Origin: Paenibacillaceae bacterium
GTDB lineage: Bacteria > Bacillota > Clostridia > Lachnospirales > Lachnospiraceae
Assembly (NCBI GenBank): GCA_015057705.1
Contig: SVDU01000004.1
Span: 124,001-188,000 of the forward strand
DNA length: 64,000 nt
Reading direction: 5' to 3'
This document shows positions 53,178-60,278 of this stretch, piece by piece (position 1 is the first letter of the stretch; each line of letters opens with the position of its first letter). A program made the translations under genes and the position numbers. The notes beneath the pieces were generated by a model, which saw only the letters and a list, made by a program, of their open reading frames with translations, made no database searches and was not told the origin of the DNA.

Positions 53178-55597
53178 AACATGAGGATATCATCCGAAAA
53201 ATGACAATGGAGGAAAAGGCGGCTTTCCTAAGTGGAAAAAACGTCTGGCAGTCCAGAAATATCGACCGGCTTGGAATTCCTTCCATATTTTGTGCGGATG
53301 GACCCCATGGAGTCCGTAAACAGGCCGGCGCAGGGGATCATTTAGGACTCAATGCCTCCCTGCCGGCGACCTGTTTCCCCACGGCTGCCACCGTAGCAAA
53401 CAGCTGGGATGAGAATCTTGCAGAGGAAATCGGAAAGGCCCTTGGAGAAGAGGCTTCCAGCCAGGACGTAAATGTCCTGCTGGGGCCAGGGCTGAATATC
53501 AAGCGAAGTCCTCTTTGCGGAAGAAATTTTGAATATTTTTCAGAAGATCCTCTTTTGTCAGGTAAGATGGCAGCGGCCTATATCAGGGGAATCCAAAGTG
53601 AAGGGGTTTACGCCTGCCCCAAGCATTTTGCAGTCAACAGCCAGGAACGGCTTCGGATGTCCGTTGATTCCGTCCTTGATGAACGGACACTCAGAGAGAT
53701 TTATCTGGAAGGCTTTGAGATTGCGGTAAAAGAGGGCGGCGCAAAGTCCATTATGACCAGCTACAACGCAGTCAATGGGGTTTATGCCAATGAGAATAAG
53801 CATCTGCTAAAGGATATTCTGCGAGCTGACTGGAAATTTGACGGAATTGTCATCACGGACTGGGGCGGTTCCAACAACCATGTGGAGGGAGTTTTGGCCG
53901 GTTCTAATTTAGAGATGCCGGCACCAGGGCTGGGTTCTGCAAGAGAGCTGTTAACAGCGGTAGAAAACGGCACACTTACCATGGAGGAACTGGATACCTG
54001 TGTGGATGATTTATTAGATGCTGTTCTGGAGCTTACAGCAGCTCCCCAAAATAAAAAGAAATCCTTTGACAAAGAAGCCCATCATCAACTGGCAAGAAAG
54101 GCCTCTTTGGAAAGCATTGTACTTCTTAAAAATGACGATGGTCTGCTTCCGTTAAATTCCGGTTGTAAGGTAGCCGTAATTGGAGATTTTGCATTTACCC
54201 CCCGTTATCAGGGGGCAGGATCTTCTATTGTAAATCCACTGTCCCTGGAGACCATTGAGTCGGAAATAAAGGGTGCCCCATTAAAACTGGTGGGGTGCTC
54301 CAAAGGATATGAACGAAACGGCAAAGAGAATGAAGCGCTGAAAAACCAGGCGCTTGCCCTGGCGGCAAAAGCCGATGCGGTTCTTTACTGTTTCGGGCTT
54401 GATGAACTCAGTGAATCCGAGGGACAGGACCGGACCCATCTGGAAATACCAGGCAACCAGATCAGTCTGCTGAAAGATCTGGCCAGGGTCAATCCCAACA
54501 TTGTGGGAGTATTAAGTGCAGGATCTGTAATAGAATTACCGTGGCAGTCCTGTTGTAAATCCATTCTCCATGGTTACTTAGGCGGTCAGGCAGGTGCCGG
54601 AGCCATGATATCTGTCATAACCGGTGAGGTCAATCCCTCCGGCCGGTTAGCAGAAAGCTATCCCATGAACCTTACGGATACCCCTGCCTATCGTTATTTT
54701 CCGGGCAAGGAACGCTGTGCGGAATACAGGGAAGGGATCTTTGTGGGTTACCGGTATTATAATACGGCAGGCATCCCTGTCCGTTATCCCTTTGGTTTCG
54801 GATTGTCCTACACAACATTTGATTATTCCGGTCTGCAGTTATTGGAAGACCGTGTCCGTTTCACCATTAGCAACAAGGGGGAGCGGGATGGGAAAGAGGT
54901 GGTCCAGCTCTATGTGGGCGGGCCTAAGAAAACAATTTTCCGTCCGGTAAAAGAATTAAAAGGCTTTGTAAAGGTTGATTTAAAAGCAGGGGAAAGTAAG
55001 ACGGTTGAGATCCTCTTTGACGACAAGACGTTCCGGTACTGGAATGTGGTGACAGACCGGTTTGAAGTGGAAAACGGAGATTATACCATATCCATTGGAG
55101 CCAGCGTGGGAGATATAAGATTAAGCGGGACGCTCACTCGTTCGGGTACCACCGAGGTACTGCCATATGCACCGGAAAAAATGAATTCTTATTATTCCGG
55201 GCAAATTGCCGATGTATCCGCAGAAGAATTTGAGACGCTGTTAGGACGCCCCATTCCAAATGGGAAATGGAGAGGAGAGCTGGGAATCAATGATGCATTC
55301 TGCCAGATGTACTATGCAAAGAGCCGGCTGGCAAGATTTATTTACGCCATTTTGACGGGACTGAAAAATAAAAGTGAAGCAAAGGGGAAACCGGATTTGA
55401 ACCTCCTTTTTATTTACAGCATGCCGTTTCGGGGAATTGCAAAAATGACAAATGGCGTGGTCAGCATGGAAATGGCAGAGGGAATGGTTCTTATTGTTAA
55501 TGGACATTTCCTCAAAGGGATAAAAAAATTGATCGGAGGCTTTTTCTCCAATGCAAAAGCAAACAGGATTTATGAAAAGAAGCTGTCCGGGAAATAG
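53174..55597 (+). CDS. GH3 beta-glucosidase-type glycosidase, canonical order
   Basis: An 807-residue GH3 enzyme without signal or helices at the start, so probably cytosolic. Barrel first (D-G-P-H-G-V-R-K, K-H-F-A-V-N and the nucleophile Asp229 in I-V-I-T-D-W-G-G), then the alpha/beta domain (S-I-V-L-L-K-N-D-D-G-L-L-P-L) and a fibronectin-like domain. A C-terminal tail of about 130 residues with hydrophobic stretches, containing F-C-Q-M-Y-Y-A-K-S-R-L-A, is unusual and could contact the membrane. ATGA overlap with the permuted GH3 suggests coupled use of the same sugars. Confidence 0.93.
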   Translation: MKHEDIIRKMTMEEKAAFLSGKNVWQSRNIDRLGIPSIFCADGPHGVRKQAGAGDHLGLNASLPATCFPTAATVANSWDENLAEEIGKALGEEASSQDVNVLLGPGLNIKRSPLCGRNFEYFSEDPLLSGKMAAAYIRGIQSEGVYACPKHFAVNSQERLRMSVDSVLDERTLREIYLEGFEIAVKEGGAKSIMTSYNAVNGVYANENKHLLKDILRADWKFDGIVITDWGGSNNHVEGVLAGSNLEMPAPGLGSARELLTAVENGTLTMEELDTCVDDLLDAVLELTAAPQNKKKSFDKEAHHQLARKASLESIVLLKNDDGLLPLNSGCKVAVIGDFAFTPRYQGAGSSIVNPLSLETIESEIKGAPLKLVGCSKGYERNGKENEALKNQALALAAKADAVLYCFGLDELSESEGQDRTHLEIPGNQISLLKDLARVNPNIVGVLSAGSVIELPWQSCCKSILHGYLGGQAGAGAMISVITGEVNPSGRLAESYPMNLTDTPAYRYFPGKERCAEYREGIFVGYRYYNTAGIPVRYPFGFGLSYTTFDYSGLQLLEDRVRFTISNKGERDGKEVVQLYVGGPKKTIFRPVKELKGFVKVDLKAGESKTVEILFDDKTFRYWNVVTDRFEVENGDYTISIGASVGDIRLSGTLTRSGTTEVLPYAPEKMNSYYSGQIADVSAEEFETLLGRPIPNGKWRGELGINDAFCQMYYAKSRLARFIYAILTGLKNKSEAKGKPDLNLLFIYSMPFRGIAKMTNGVVSMEMAEGMVLIVNGHFLKGIKKLIGGFFSNAKANRIYEKKLSGK

Positions 55598-55611
55598 ATT
55601 GGAGTGATGAA

Positions 55612-56205
55612 ATGCTGACAGGTTTAAAAAGAGGGTGGAAGTCGTTTTCAGGCAGACATCCCGCAATGGCACAATTTATAATATTTTTTATGGTATCCAA
55701 CGGGGTTACGGTGTTGCAGATGATTTTAATGCCGGTTTTCAGGAATGTATTTGAAATGACCACTCTTGTAAATACCAGTTTCCAGATCGGTCACATCGGC
55801 TCCAACTTAGATGGCTCTCCTTACTATATTTTTAATTACGGGGCAGGAACTCTTTCCATGGGCGGAGGCGGAGGACTTGCATACTTTCTGGCAGTGGAAA
55901 TTACCATGGCAATCGCACAGGTGATCAATTTCTTTCTTCAGAGAAATGTGACATTCAAAGCCAATAACAGTATTTTTAAGGCAGCCGTGTGGTATGTGAT
56001 CGCCTATGTGATCATTACTATCGGCGCAGCTGCCCTGCAGGGACTTTATAAGGCTCCGGTCTATGATCTTTTTATGAACAGGTTTCATTTAGGCAGGAGC
56101 GGTGAAACCATGGCAGATGTGATTACAATGCTGATTAACTCAGCTGTTTCATTCTGGGTCTTTTTCCCCATTTTTCGCATTATTTTTAAAAATAAGGAAG
56201 CTTAA
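55612..56205 (+). CDS. GtrA-like membrane protein
   Basis: A 197-residue membrane protein of the GtrA family, with four helices. R-H-P-A-M-A-Q-F-I-I-F-F-M-V-S-N-G and I-N-F-F-L-Q-R-N-V-T-F are the family landmarks. GtrA proteins are thought to flip undecaprenyl-phosphate-linked sugars. A Gly-rich insert (S-M-G-G-G-G-G-L) is unusual. 14 bases after the GH3 gene, so probably in its operon. Confidence 0.85.
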   Translation: MLTGLKRGWKSFSGRHPAMAQFIIFFMVSNGVTVLQMILMPVFRNVFEMTTLVNTSFQIGHIGSNLDGSPYYIFNYGAGTLSMGGGGGLAYFLAVEITMAIAQVINFFLQRNVTFKANNSIFKAAVWYVIAYVIITIGAAALQGLYKAPVYDLFMNRFHLGRSGETMADVITMLINSAVSFWVFFPIFRIIFKNKEA

Positions 56206-56243
56206 AAGGGGATTTTCAGGAGCCGGAACCCTTTTTGGGGCGG

Positions 56244-56273
56244 TTCACATCTTGTCTCTGTACTCCATATAAT
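56244..56273 (+). promoter_or_regulatory. Promoter of a small transcription unit
   Basis: TTCACA (56244-56249), 18-base spacer, TATAAT (56268-56273). A transcript of about 220 bases would end at the terminator 56466-56499. Confidence 0.5.
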
Positions 56274-56297
56274 AAAGTGTACAGCAGATAAATCAAA

Positions 56298-56360
56298 ATG
56301 CACAAATGGCTAGTGAAACTTTTACGTCGCAGAAAGCTCTTTGCTGTCAGGAACATTTAA
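56298..56360 (+). CDS. Possible cationic 20-residue peptide
   Basis: ATG-led frame of 20 codons encoding a basic amphipathic peptide (M-H-K-W-L-V-K-L-L-R-R-R-K-L-F-A-V-R-N-I). No ribosome site is evident upstream, so translation is doubtful. It lies in the same transcript as the Cys-rich frame. Confidence 0.25.
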   Translation: MHKWLVKLLRRRKLFAVRNI

Positions 56361-56393
56361 ATACCTAAGTGTATTAACTAAAAGGTGTGAACG

Positions 56394-56462
56394 TTGAACT
56401 GCTTTTTCGAATCTTGCTGGAATAACTGTAATGGGAACTGCAGCGGCGACGATTGTAGTTAA
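56394..56462 (+). CDS. Possible Cys-rich 22-residue peptide
   Basis: A TTG-led frame of 22 codons with five cysteines (positions 3, 8, 12, 16 and 21) and many Asn, Gly and Asp residues, no basic residue. AAAGGTG sits six bases before the start. The frame ends just before a terminator hairpin. No known peptide family is recognised. The same bases can also fold (AACTGC 56397-56402 with GTAGTT 56455-56460; TTGCTG with CAGCGG), so this could instead be a structured RNA. Confidence 0.35.
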   Translation: MNCFFESCWNNCNGNCSGDDCS

Positions 56463-56465
56463 AAT

Positions 56466-56499
56466 AAGCGGAAGTCAGGTGGTATCGGCTTCCGCTTTT
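56466..56499 (+). terminator. Terminator of the small transcription unit
   Basis: AAGCGGAAG (56466-56474) pairs with CTTCCGCTT (56489-56497), followed by Ts. The remaining 56206-56588 gap holds no other gene. Confidence 0.75.
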
Positions 56500-56588
56500 C
56501 ACTTGAATAAAATAGAAAACAGACACAATTAAAGGGCAGGCAGCATATTCTGAATGGTACTATAAAAATATAAAGGAAATTCAGAACC

Positions 56589-57317
56589 ATGCAAAGGGAA
56601 AAATACTACCGGGATTGCCTGCCGGTAAGGGAACCATATTACTGCCTGAAAGCAGTCTGGAAAGAAAGAAATGTACTGAGAGCGTGGATAAAAGGCATAT
56701 TGTGGTATAAACAGGCACTGAAGCAGGAACCACTTATTACAACGAAAGTAAAACGTGTGGCGCAGCAGACCGGTGTAGATATGGTCGGTGCCCAGTACCG
56801 GATCAAGTCAGTCGGCTCTTATTTAAAAAAATTCTACCGCAAATACAGCCAGACAGGGCAGGCATGGGAAATTAACGACATACTGCGTTACACCTACACC
56901 GTTTCTCCGGAAGTGCTTTCAGAAAAAGTATTAAAAATTATTGAGATCTACAAAAATTCTGGTTATATTACGGTTGAAATTGAGAATTACTGGCTTGACA
57001 ATCATAATCCCTATAATGGAATTAATACCATACTGCGGTCACCACAGGGGCAGGTGTTTGAGCTTCAGTATCATACACCGGAAAGCTTTGGTGTAAAGAG
57101 CGGAAAAATCCATGAACTATATGAGAAACAAAGACTGATAAAGGATGTCAGCAGCAGGGAATACATAGAACTGGGGGATCAGATGTTTGAACTTTCTGAT
57201 TCTATGGAAATTCCAAAAGGGATAGAAAAGGTACAGTTCTTTGGATCTGAGAACGGGGAATGGGTGAGACAGGGATTGTCTCTGGAATATTTTTATCCAA
57301 AGGATGTATTCCGATAA
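56589..57317 (+). CDS. RelA/SpoT-like nucleotidyltransferase-fold protein
   Basis: A 242-residue protein. From about residue 75 it reads like a diverged RelA/SpoT synthetase fold: I-K-S-V-G-S-Y-L-K-K, I-N-D-I-L-R-Y-T-Y, Y-N-G-I-N-T-I-L and F-E-L-Q-Y-H-T-P-E-S-F, ending in H-E-L-Y-E-K-Q-R. Some such relatives are toxin domains or small alarmone synthetases; which of these it is cannot be told. It lacks a hydrolase (HD) or TGS domain. A terminator overlaps its stop codon. Confidence 0.55.
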   Translation: MQREKYYRDCLPVREPYYCLKAVWKERNVLRAWIKGILWYKQALKQEPLITTKVKRVAQQTGVDMVGAQYRIKSVGSYLKKFYRKYSQTGQAWEINDILRYTYTVSPEVLSEKVLKIIEIYKNSGYITVEIENYWLDNHNPYNGINTILRSPQGQVFELQYHTPESFGVKSGKIHELYEKQRLIKDVSSREYIELGDQMFELSDSMEIPKGIEKVQFFGSENGEWVRQGLSLEYFYPKDVFR

Positions 57318-57331
57318 AAATACATCCTTTT
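57301..57331 (+). terminator. Terminator overlapping the RelA/SpoT-like stop codon
   Basis: AGGATGTATT (57301-57310) pairs with AATACATCC (57319-57327), followed by four Ts. Confidence 0.65.
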
Positions 57332-57346
57332 ATTTCCACTATTAAT

Positions 57347-57360
57347 CGAACATACATTCG
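57347..57360. promoter_or_regulatory. LexA-like SOS box before dinB
   Basis: CGAACATACATTCG: Gram-positive LexA consensus CGAAC-N4-GTTCG with one mismatch, 26 bases before the dinB start and beside a TATACT -10 (57368-57373). Confidence 0.6.
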
Positions 57361-57386
57361 TTTATCATATACTCAGAGGTGAGTGT

Positions 57387-58667
57387 ATGAATCGGGTTAT
57401 TTTTCATATTGATGTAAATTCTGCGTTTTTAAGCTGGGAAGCGGTTTATCGTTTAAAGCATCTTTCGGGAAATCTGGATCTGCGGCTGGTGCCATCTGCA
57501 GTGGGGGGAGATGTGACCATGCGCCATGGAATTATTCTGGCGAAGAGCATCCCGGCAAAGAAGTATGGCATCCACACCGGTCAGTCCGTTACGGAGGCGC
57601 TCCAGAAGTGTCCCGGACTTTTACTGGTTCCGCCCAACTATAATCTGTATCAGCGGTCCTCCCAAAGCTTTATCCGCATTTTAAAGGAGTATTCTCCCAC
57701 AGTAGAGCAATATTCCATTGATGAGGCATACATGGATATGACGGGAATGGAAGCACTGTTTGGAGAACCCCAAAAGGCAGCTTTGGAAATCGGTAGGAGA
57801 ATCAGAGAAGAGCTGGGCTTTACCGTTAATATTGGGATTGCTGATAATAAAGTCCTGGCAAAGATGGCTTCGGATTTTAAAAAGCCGGACCGGGTTCATA
57901 CGCTGTGGACCGGAGAAATCCAGGAAAAACTCTGGCCATTGCCGGTCAGTGAACTGTTTTTTGTAGGCAGGGCCACGTTTCGCAAGCTTAGCCAGCTGGG
58001 AATAAAAACAATTAAAGATCTGGCAGAAACCGACCCTGGCCTTATAAAAAGTCATTTTGGCAAGATGGGAGAGGTGATCTGGTGCTTTGCCAATGGACTG
58101 GATTTTTCAGCGGTAGAACCAGTTCCACCGCCCAACAAAGGATACGGCAACAGTACCACCATCCCCTTTGATGTAGCAGATAAGGAACATGCCCATCTGG
58201 TGCTGTTATCCCTTGCCGAAACTCTTGCTGCAAGACTTCGGTCGGATAATGTCCGCGCCGGAGTGTTAGCTGTGGGAATCAAGGACTGGGATTTTCATTA
58301 TTACAGCCATCAGACCATTCTTTCTTCCCCTACCAATATAACAGAAGAGATCTTTCAGACAGCCTGCCAGGTATTTGATGAGGCATGGGATGAACAGCCG
58401 GTCCGCCACCTTGGAATTCACACAACCAGGATTACGAAGGGGAGTGACCGGCAGCTTGGCCTGTTTGACACAGGAGATTATGAAAAGCAGCAGCGTCTTG
58501 ATGAGACCGTGGATGAAATCAGAAAACGGTTCGGCAATGATTCTATTAAAAGAGCCTCTTTTTTAACATCACCACAGAATACGGCAGCGCGCTGTCTGGA
58601 TCATATGGGAGGCGGAATCAGCAGGGAGAAAAGGACTGTGGATTACAGCAGACAGACTATTTTATAA
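57387..58667 (+). CDS. dinB: DNA polymerase IV (Y family)
   Basis: A 426-residue translesion polymerase. Metal ligands are Asp9 (H-I-D-V-N-S-A-F) and Asp112-Glu113 (S-I-D-E-A-Y-M-D-M); finger, palm, thumb and little-finger parts follow in usual order and length. A LexA-like box stands before the start, and two small genes follow in the same direction, so it probably opens an SOS-induced operon. The C-terminus has no clear beta-clamp motif in the final residues. Confidence 0.95.
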   Translation: MNRVIFHIDVNSAFLSWEAVYRLKHLSGNLDLRLVPSAVGGDVTMRHGIILAKSIPAKKYGIHTGQSVTEALQKCPGLLLVPPNYNLYQRSSQSFIRILKEYSPTVEQYSIDEAYMDMTGMEALFGEPQKAALEIGRRIREELGFTVNIGIADNKVLAKMASDFKKPDRVHTLWTGEIQEKLWPLPVSELFFVGRATFRKLSQLGIKTIKDLAETDPGLIKSHFGKMGEVIWCFANGLDFSAVEPVPPPNKGYGNSTTIPFDVADKEHAHLVLLSLAETLAARLRSDNVRAGVLAVGIKDWDFHYYSHQTILSSPTNITEEIFQTACQVFDEAWDEQPVRHLGIHTTRITKGSDRQLGLFDTGDYEKQQRLDETVDEIRKRFGNDSIKRASFLTSPQNTAARCLDHMGGGISREKRTVDYSRQTIL

Positions 58668-58685
58668 AAACAGGAAGTGAGAAGG

Positions 58686-59003
58686 ATGTCCACTTTTGGA
58701 ATCGGGATCAATGCAGAGGCGATTGACAGCGGAGAAATAAAAGGTAAAATGTATCATATAGCCTGTAAGGCGTGGTTTACAGCCAGCTGTAATCTAAGAC
58801 CGTTAAGCTTTAAATTTGAAGGCGATGACGGAGAGATCCAGACGGTAAGGGAAATCACGGTAAAACATAGCGAAAATAAAATTTATTCAGGAATTCCTTC
58901 CAAAGAGTATGGGTGCGAAGCCATAATCGGAGGAATACGCCATGAATTTAAGCTGATTTTTTACATGGAAGCCTGCAAATGGGTTATGATATTACCAAAA
59001 TAA
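58686..59003 (+). CDS. Small unknown protein between dinB and SRAP genes (YolD-like position)
   Basis: A 105-residue protein, alpha/beta in composition, 18 bases after dinB and 21 bases before the SRAP gene. It contains I-K-G-K-M-Y-H-I-A-C-K-A-W-F and F-K-L-I-F-Y-M-E-A-C-K-W, with three cysteines. In many Firmicutes the gene next to dinB/umuC-type polymerases is a YolD-like small protein; the position and the C-terminal F-K-L-I-F-Y fit only loosely, so I do not assign the family. ATG 58686 with AGGAAG eight bases upstream; the earlier GTG at 58677 is less likely. Confidence 0.6.
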   Translation: MSTFGIGINAEAIDSGEIKGKMYHIACKAWFTASCNLRPLSFKFEGDDGEIQTVREITVKHSENKIYSGIPSKEYGCEAIIGGIRHEFKLIFYMEACKWVMILPK

Positions 59004-59024
59004 AATACAGGGAGGGAGAATGGC

Positions 59025-59612
59025 ATGTGCGGAAGGTATTATGTGGATGATGAGACTGCAAGGGAGATTGAACAGCTGGTAAGAGAAATTGACAATAAAA
59101 TAAACAGAGAGCGCCTTACCGGTGACGTTTATCCCACCAGCCAGGCAATGGTTCTTATCAGCAGGGACCGTCAGGTGATGCCTGTCCGGCAGCGCTTCGG
59201 ATTTGAGAGCTTTCAGAAAAAAGGTGTGATTTTTAATGCCAGATCGGAGTCTGTGCTTCAAAAGCCCATGTTTCGTGAAAGCGTTCTCTTACGCAGGGCA
59301 GTCATTCCGTGCAGCGGATTTTATGAATGGAGTAAAAACAAGGAAAAGGCGGCCTTTTACAGGGAACATCATCCCACCATGTTTCTGGCTGGCTTTTATC
59401 AGCGGGCTGAGGAAGACCGGTTCGTAATTCTCACAACCAACGCCAATTCTTTTGTGGCACCGGTTCATGACCGGATGCCGCTGATACTGGAAAAAGACGA
59501 GATCAGGGACTGGCTTTCTGACAAAGAAGCGTTCCGGGATATGCTGGAGGAGAGACAGATTCCGCTGAAGCGGCGTCAGGAATATGAGCAGCAGGAGCTT
59601 AAGCTTTTTTAA
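59025..59612 (+). CDS. yedK: SOS-response-associated protein (SRAP/YedK/HMCES family)
   Basis: A 195-residue SRAP protein that crosslinks to abasic sites in single-stranded DNA through its N-terminal cysteine. Cys2 follows the initiator Met (M-C-G-R-Y), and the catalytic Asn71 (N-A-R-S-E-S), Glu101 (G-F-Y-E-W) and His148 (V-H-D-R-M-P) are all present. Start with AGGGAGGGAGAA upstream. Forms an SOS cassette with dinB and the small gene between them. Confidence 0.93.
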   Translation: MCGRYYVDDETAREIEQLVREIDNKINRERLTGDVYPTSQAMVLISRDRQVMPVRQRFGFESFQKKGVIFNARSESVLQKPMFRESVLLRRAVIPCSGFYEWSKNKEKAAFYREHHPTMFLAGFYQRAEEDRFVILTTNANSFVAPVHDRMPLILEKDEIRDWLSDKEAFRDMLEERQIPLKRRQEYEQQELKLF

Positions 59613-59687
59613 TCCCTAATTGAGATTTTATATCAAAAATTAACAAAAAAAAGAGGTTTAGCCGCTTGAATTCCATTAAAAAAAGAA

Positions 59688-59716
59688 TTGTAAAGGGATT
59701 CAGGCGGTGTTATAAT
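59688..59716 (+). promoter_or_regulatory. Promoter of the marR-ABC operon
   Basis: TTGTAA (59688-59693), 17-base spacer, TATAAT (59711-59716), 55 bases before the marR start. Confidence 0.6.
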
Positions 59717-59721
59717 TTTAT

Positions 59722-59741
59722 ATAGTTAATTAGCTAACTAT
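59722..59741. promoter_or_regulatory. MarR operator
   Basis: ATAGTTA-N6-TAACTAT, a perfect seven-base inverted repeat centred at the predicted transcription start, where a repressor would block it. Confidence 0.65.
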
Positions 59742-59770
59742 TAGCAGGCTAACAAAAAGGAGGCGTGAAA

Positions 59771-60274
59771 ATGAAACCGATGTGCCGTTTTGGAGGGGAA
59801 GGATCAATGGATTTGAGCTCACCGATGCACAGCGTTATGACAAAATATATGAGGATCATGAAGATGCACCGGTGTATTTTAGATGAACAGGGGAAGCAGA
59901 CCGGAGTATACCGAAGTCAGCATCAGATTTTAATGATGCTTTTTGAACATTCCAATGTGTCACAAAAGGAGATCGCAAAACGCCTTTACGTTTCCACTGC
60001 CACCATAGCGGTATCAGTAAAGAAACTGGAAAAAGGAGGTTACATTACCCGGATCGTCGACAAAGAGGATAATCGGATGAACCAATTGTGTCTGACAGAG
60101 AAAGGGAGGGATATGGTAAGCAAAAGCCGGGAATATTTCCGTAATGTAGAAATGAAGATGTTTCAGGGCTTTTCTGAAAAAGATTTAATGGATATGGGCG
60201 AGGTTCTGGACCGTATTTATGATAATTTATCCCAAATACCAATAGAAAAGGACATGGCAGAAAGAGAGGAATAA
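59771..60274 (+). CDS. MarR-family transcriptional regulator
   Basis: A 167-residue winged-helix repressor. The DNA-recognition helix (N-V-S-Q-K-E-I-A-K-R-L-Y-V-S-T-A-T-I-A-V-S) is clear, followed by the wing (R-I-V-D-K-E-D-N-R). First 14 residues are Cys/Met-rich and possibly flexible. ATG 59771 with AAGGAGG seven bases upstream; a GTG at 59765 is too near. Likely represses itself and the two ABC genes in response to a drug-like ligand. Confidence 0.92.
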   Translation: MKPMCRFGGEGSMDLSSPMHSVMTKYMRIMKMHRCILDEQGKQTGVYRSQHQILMMLFEHSNVSQKEIAKRLYVSTATIAVSVKKLEKGGYITRIVDKEDNRMNQLCLTEKGRDMVSKSREYFRNVEMKMFQGFSEKDLMDMGEVLDRIYDNLSQIPIEKDMAEREE

Positions 60275-60278
60275 CAAC

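Noticed and set aside
56475-56490. T-box-like AGGTGGTATCGG
   Set aside because: It lies in the loop of a terminator, there is no specifier stem, and no tRNA-related gene follows.
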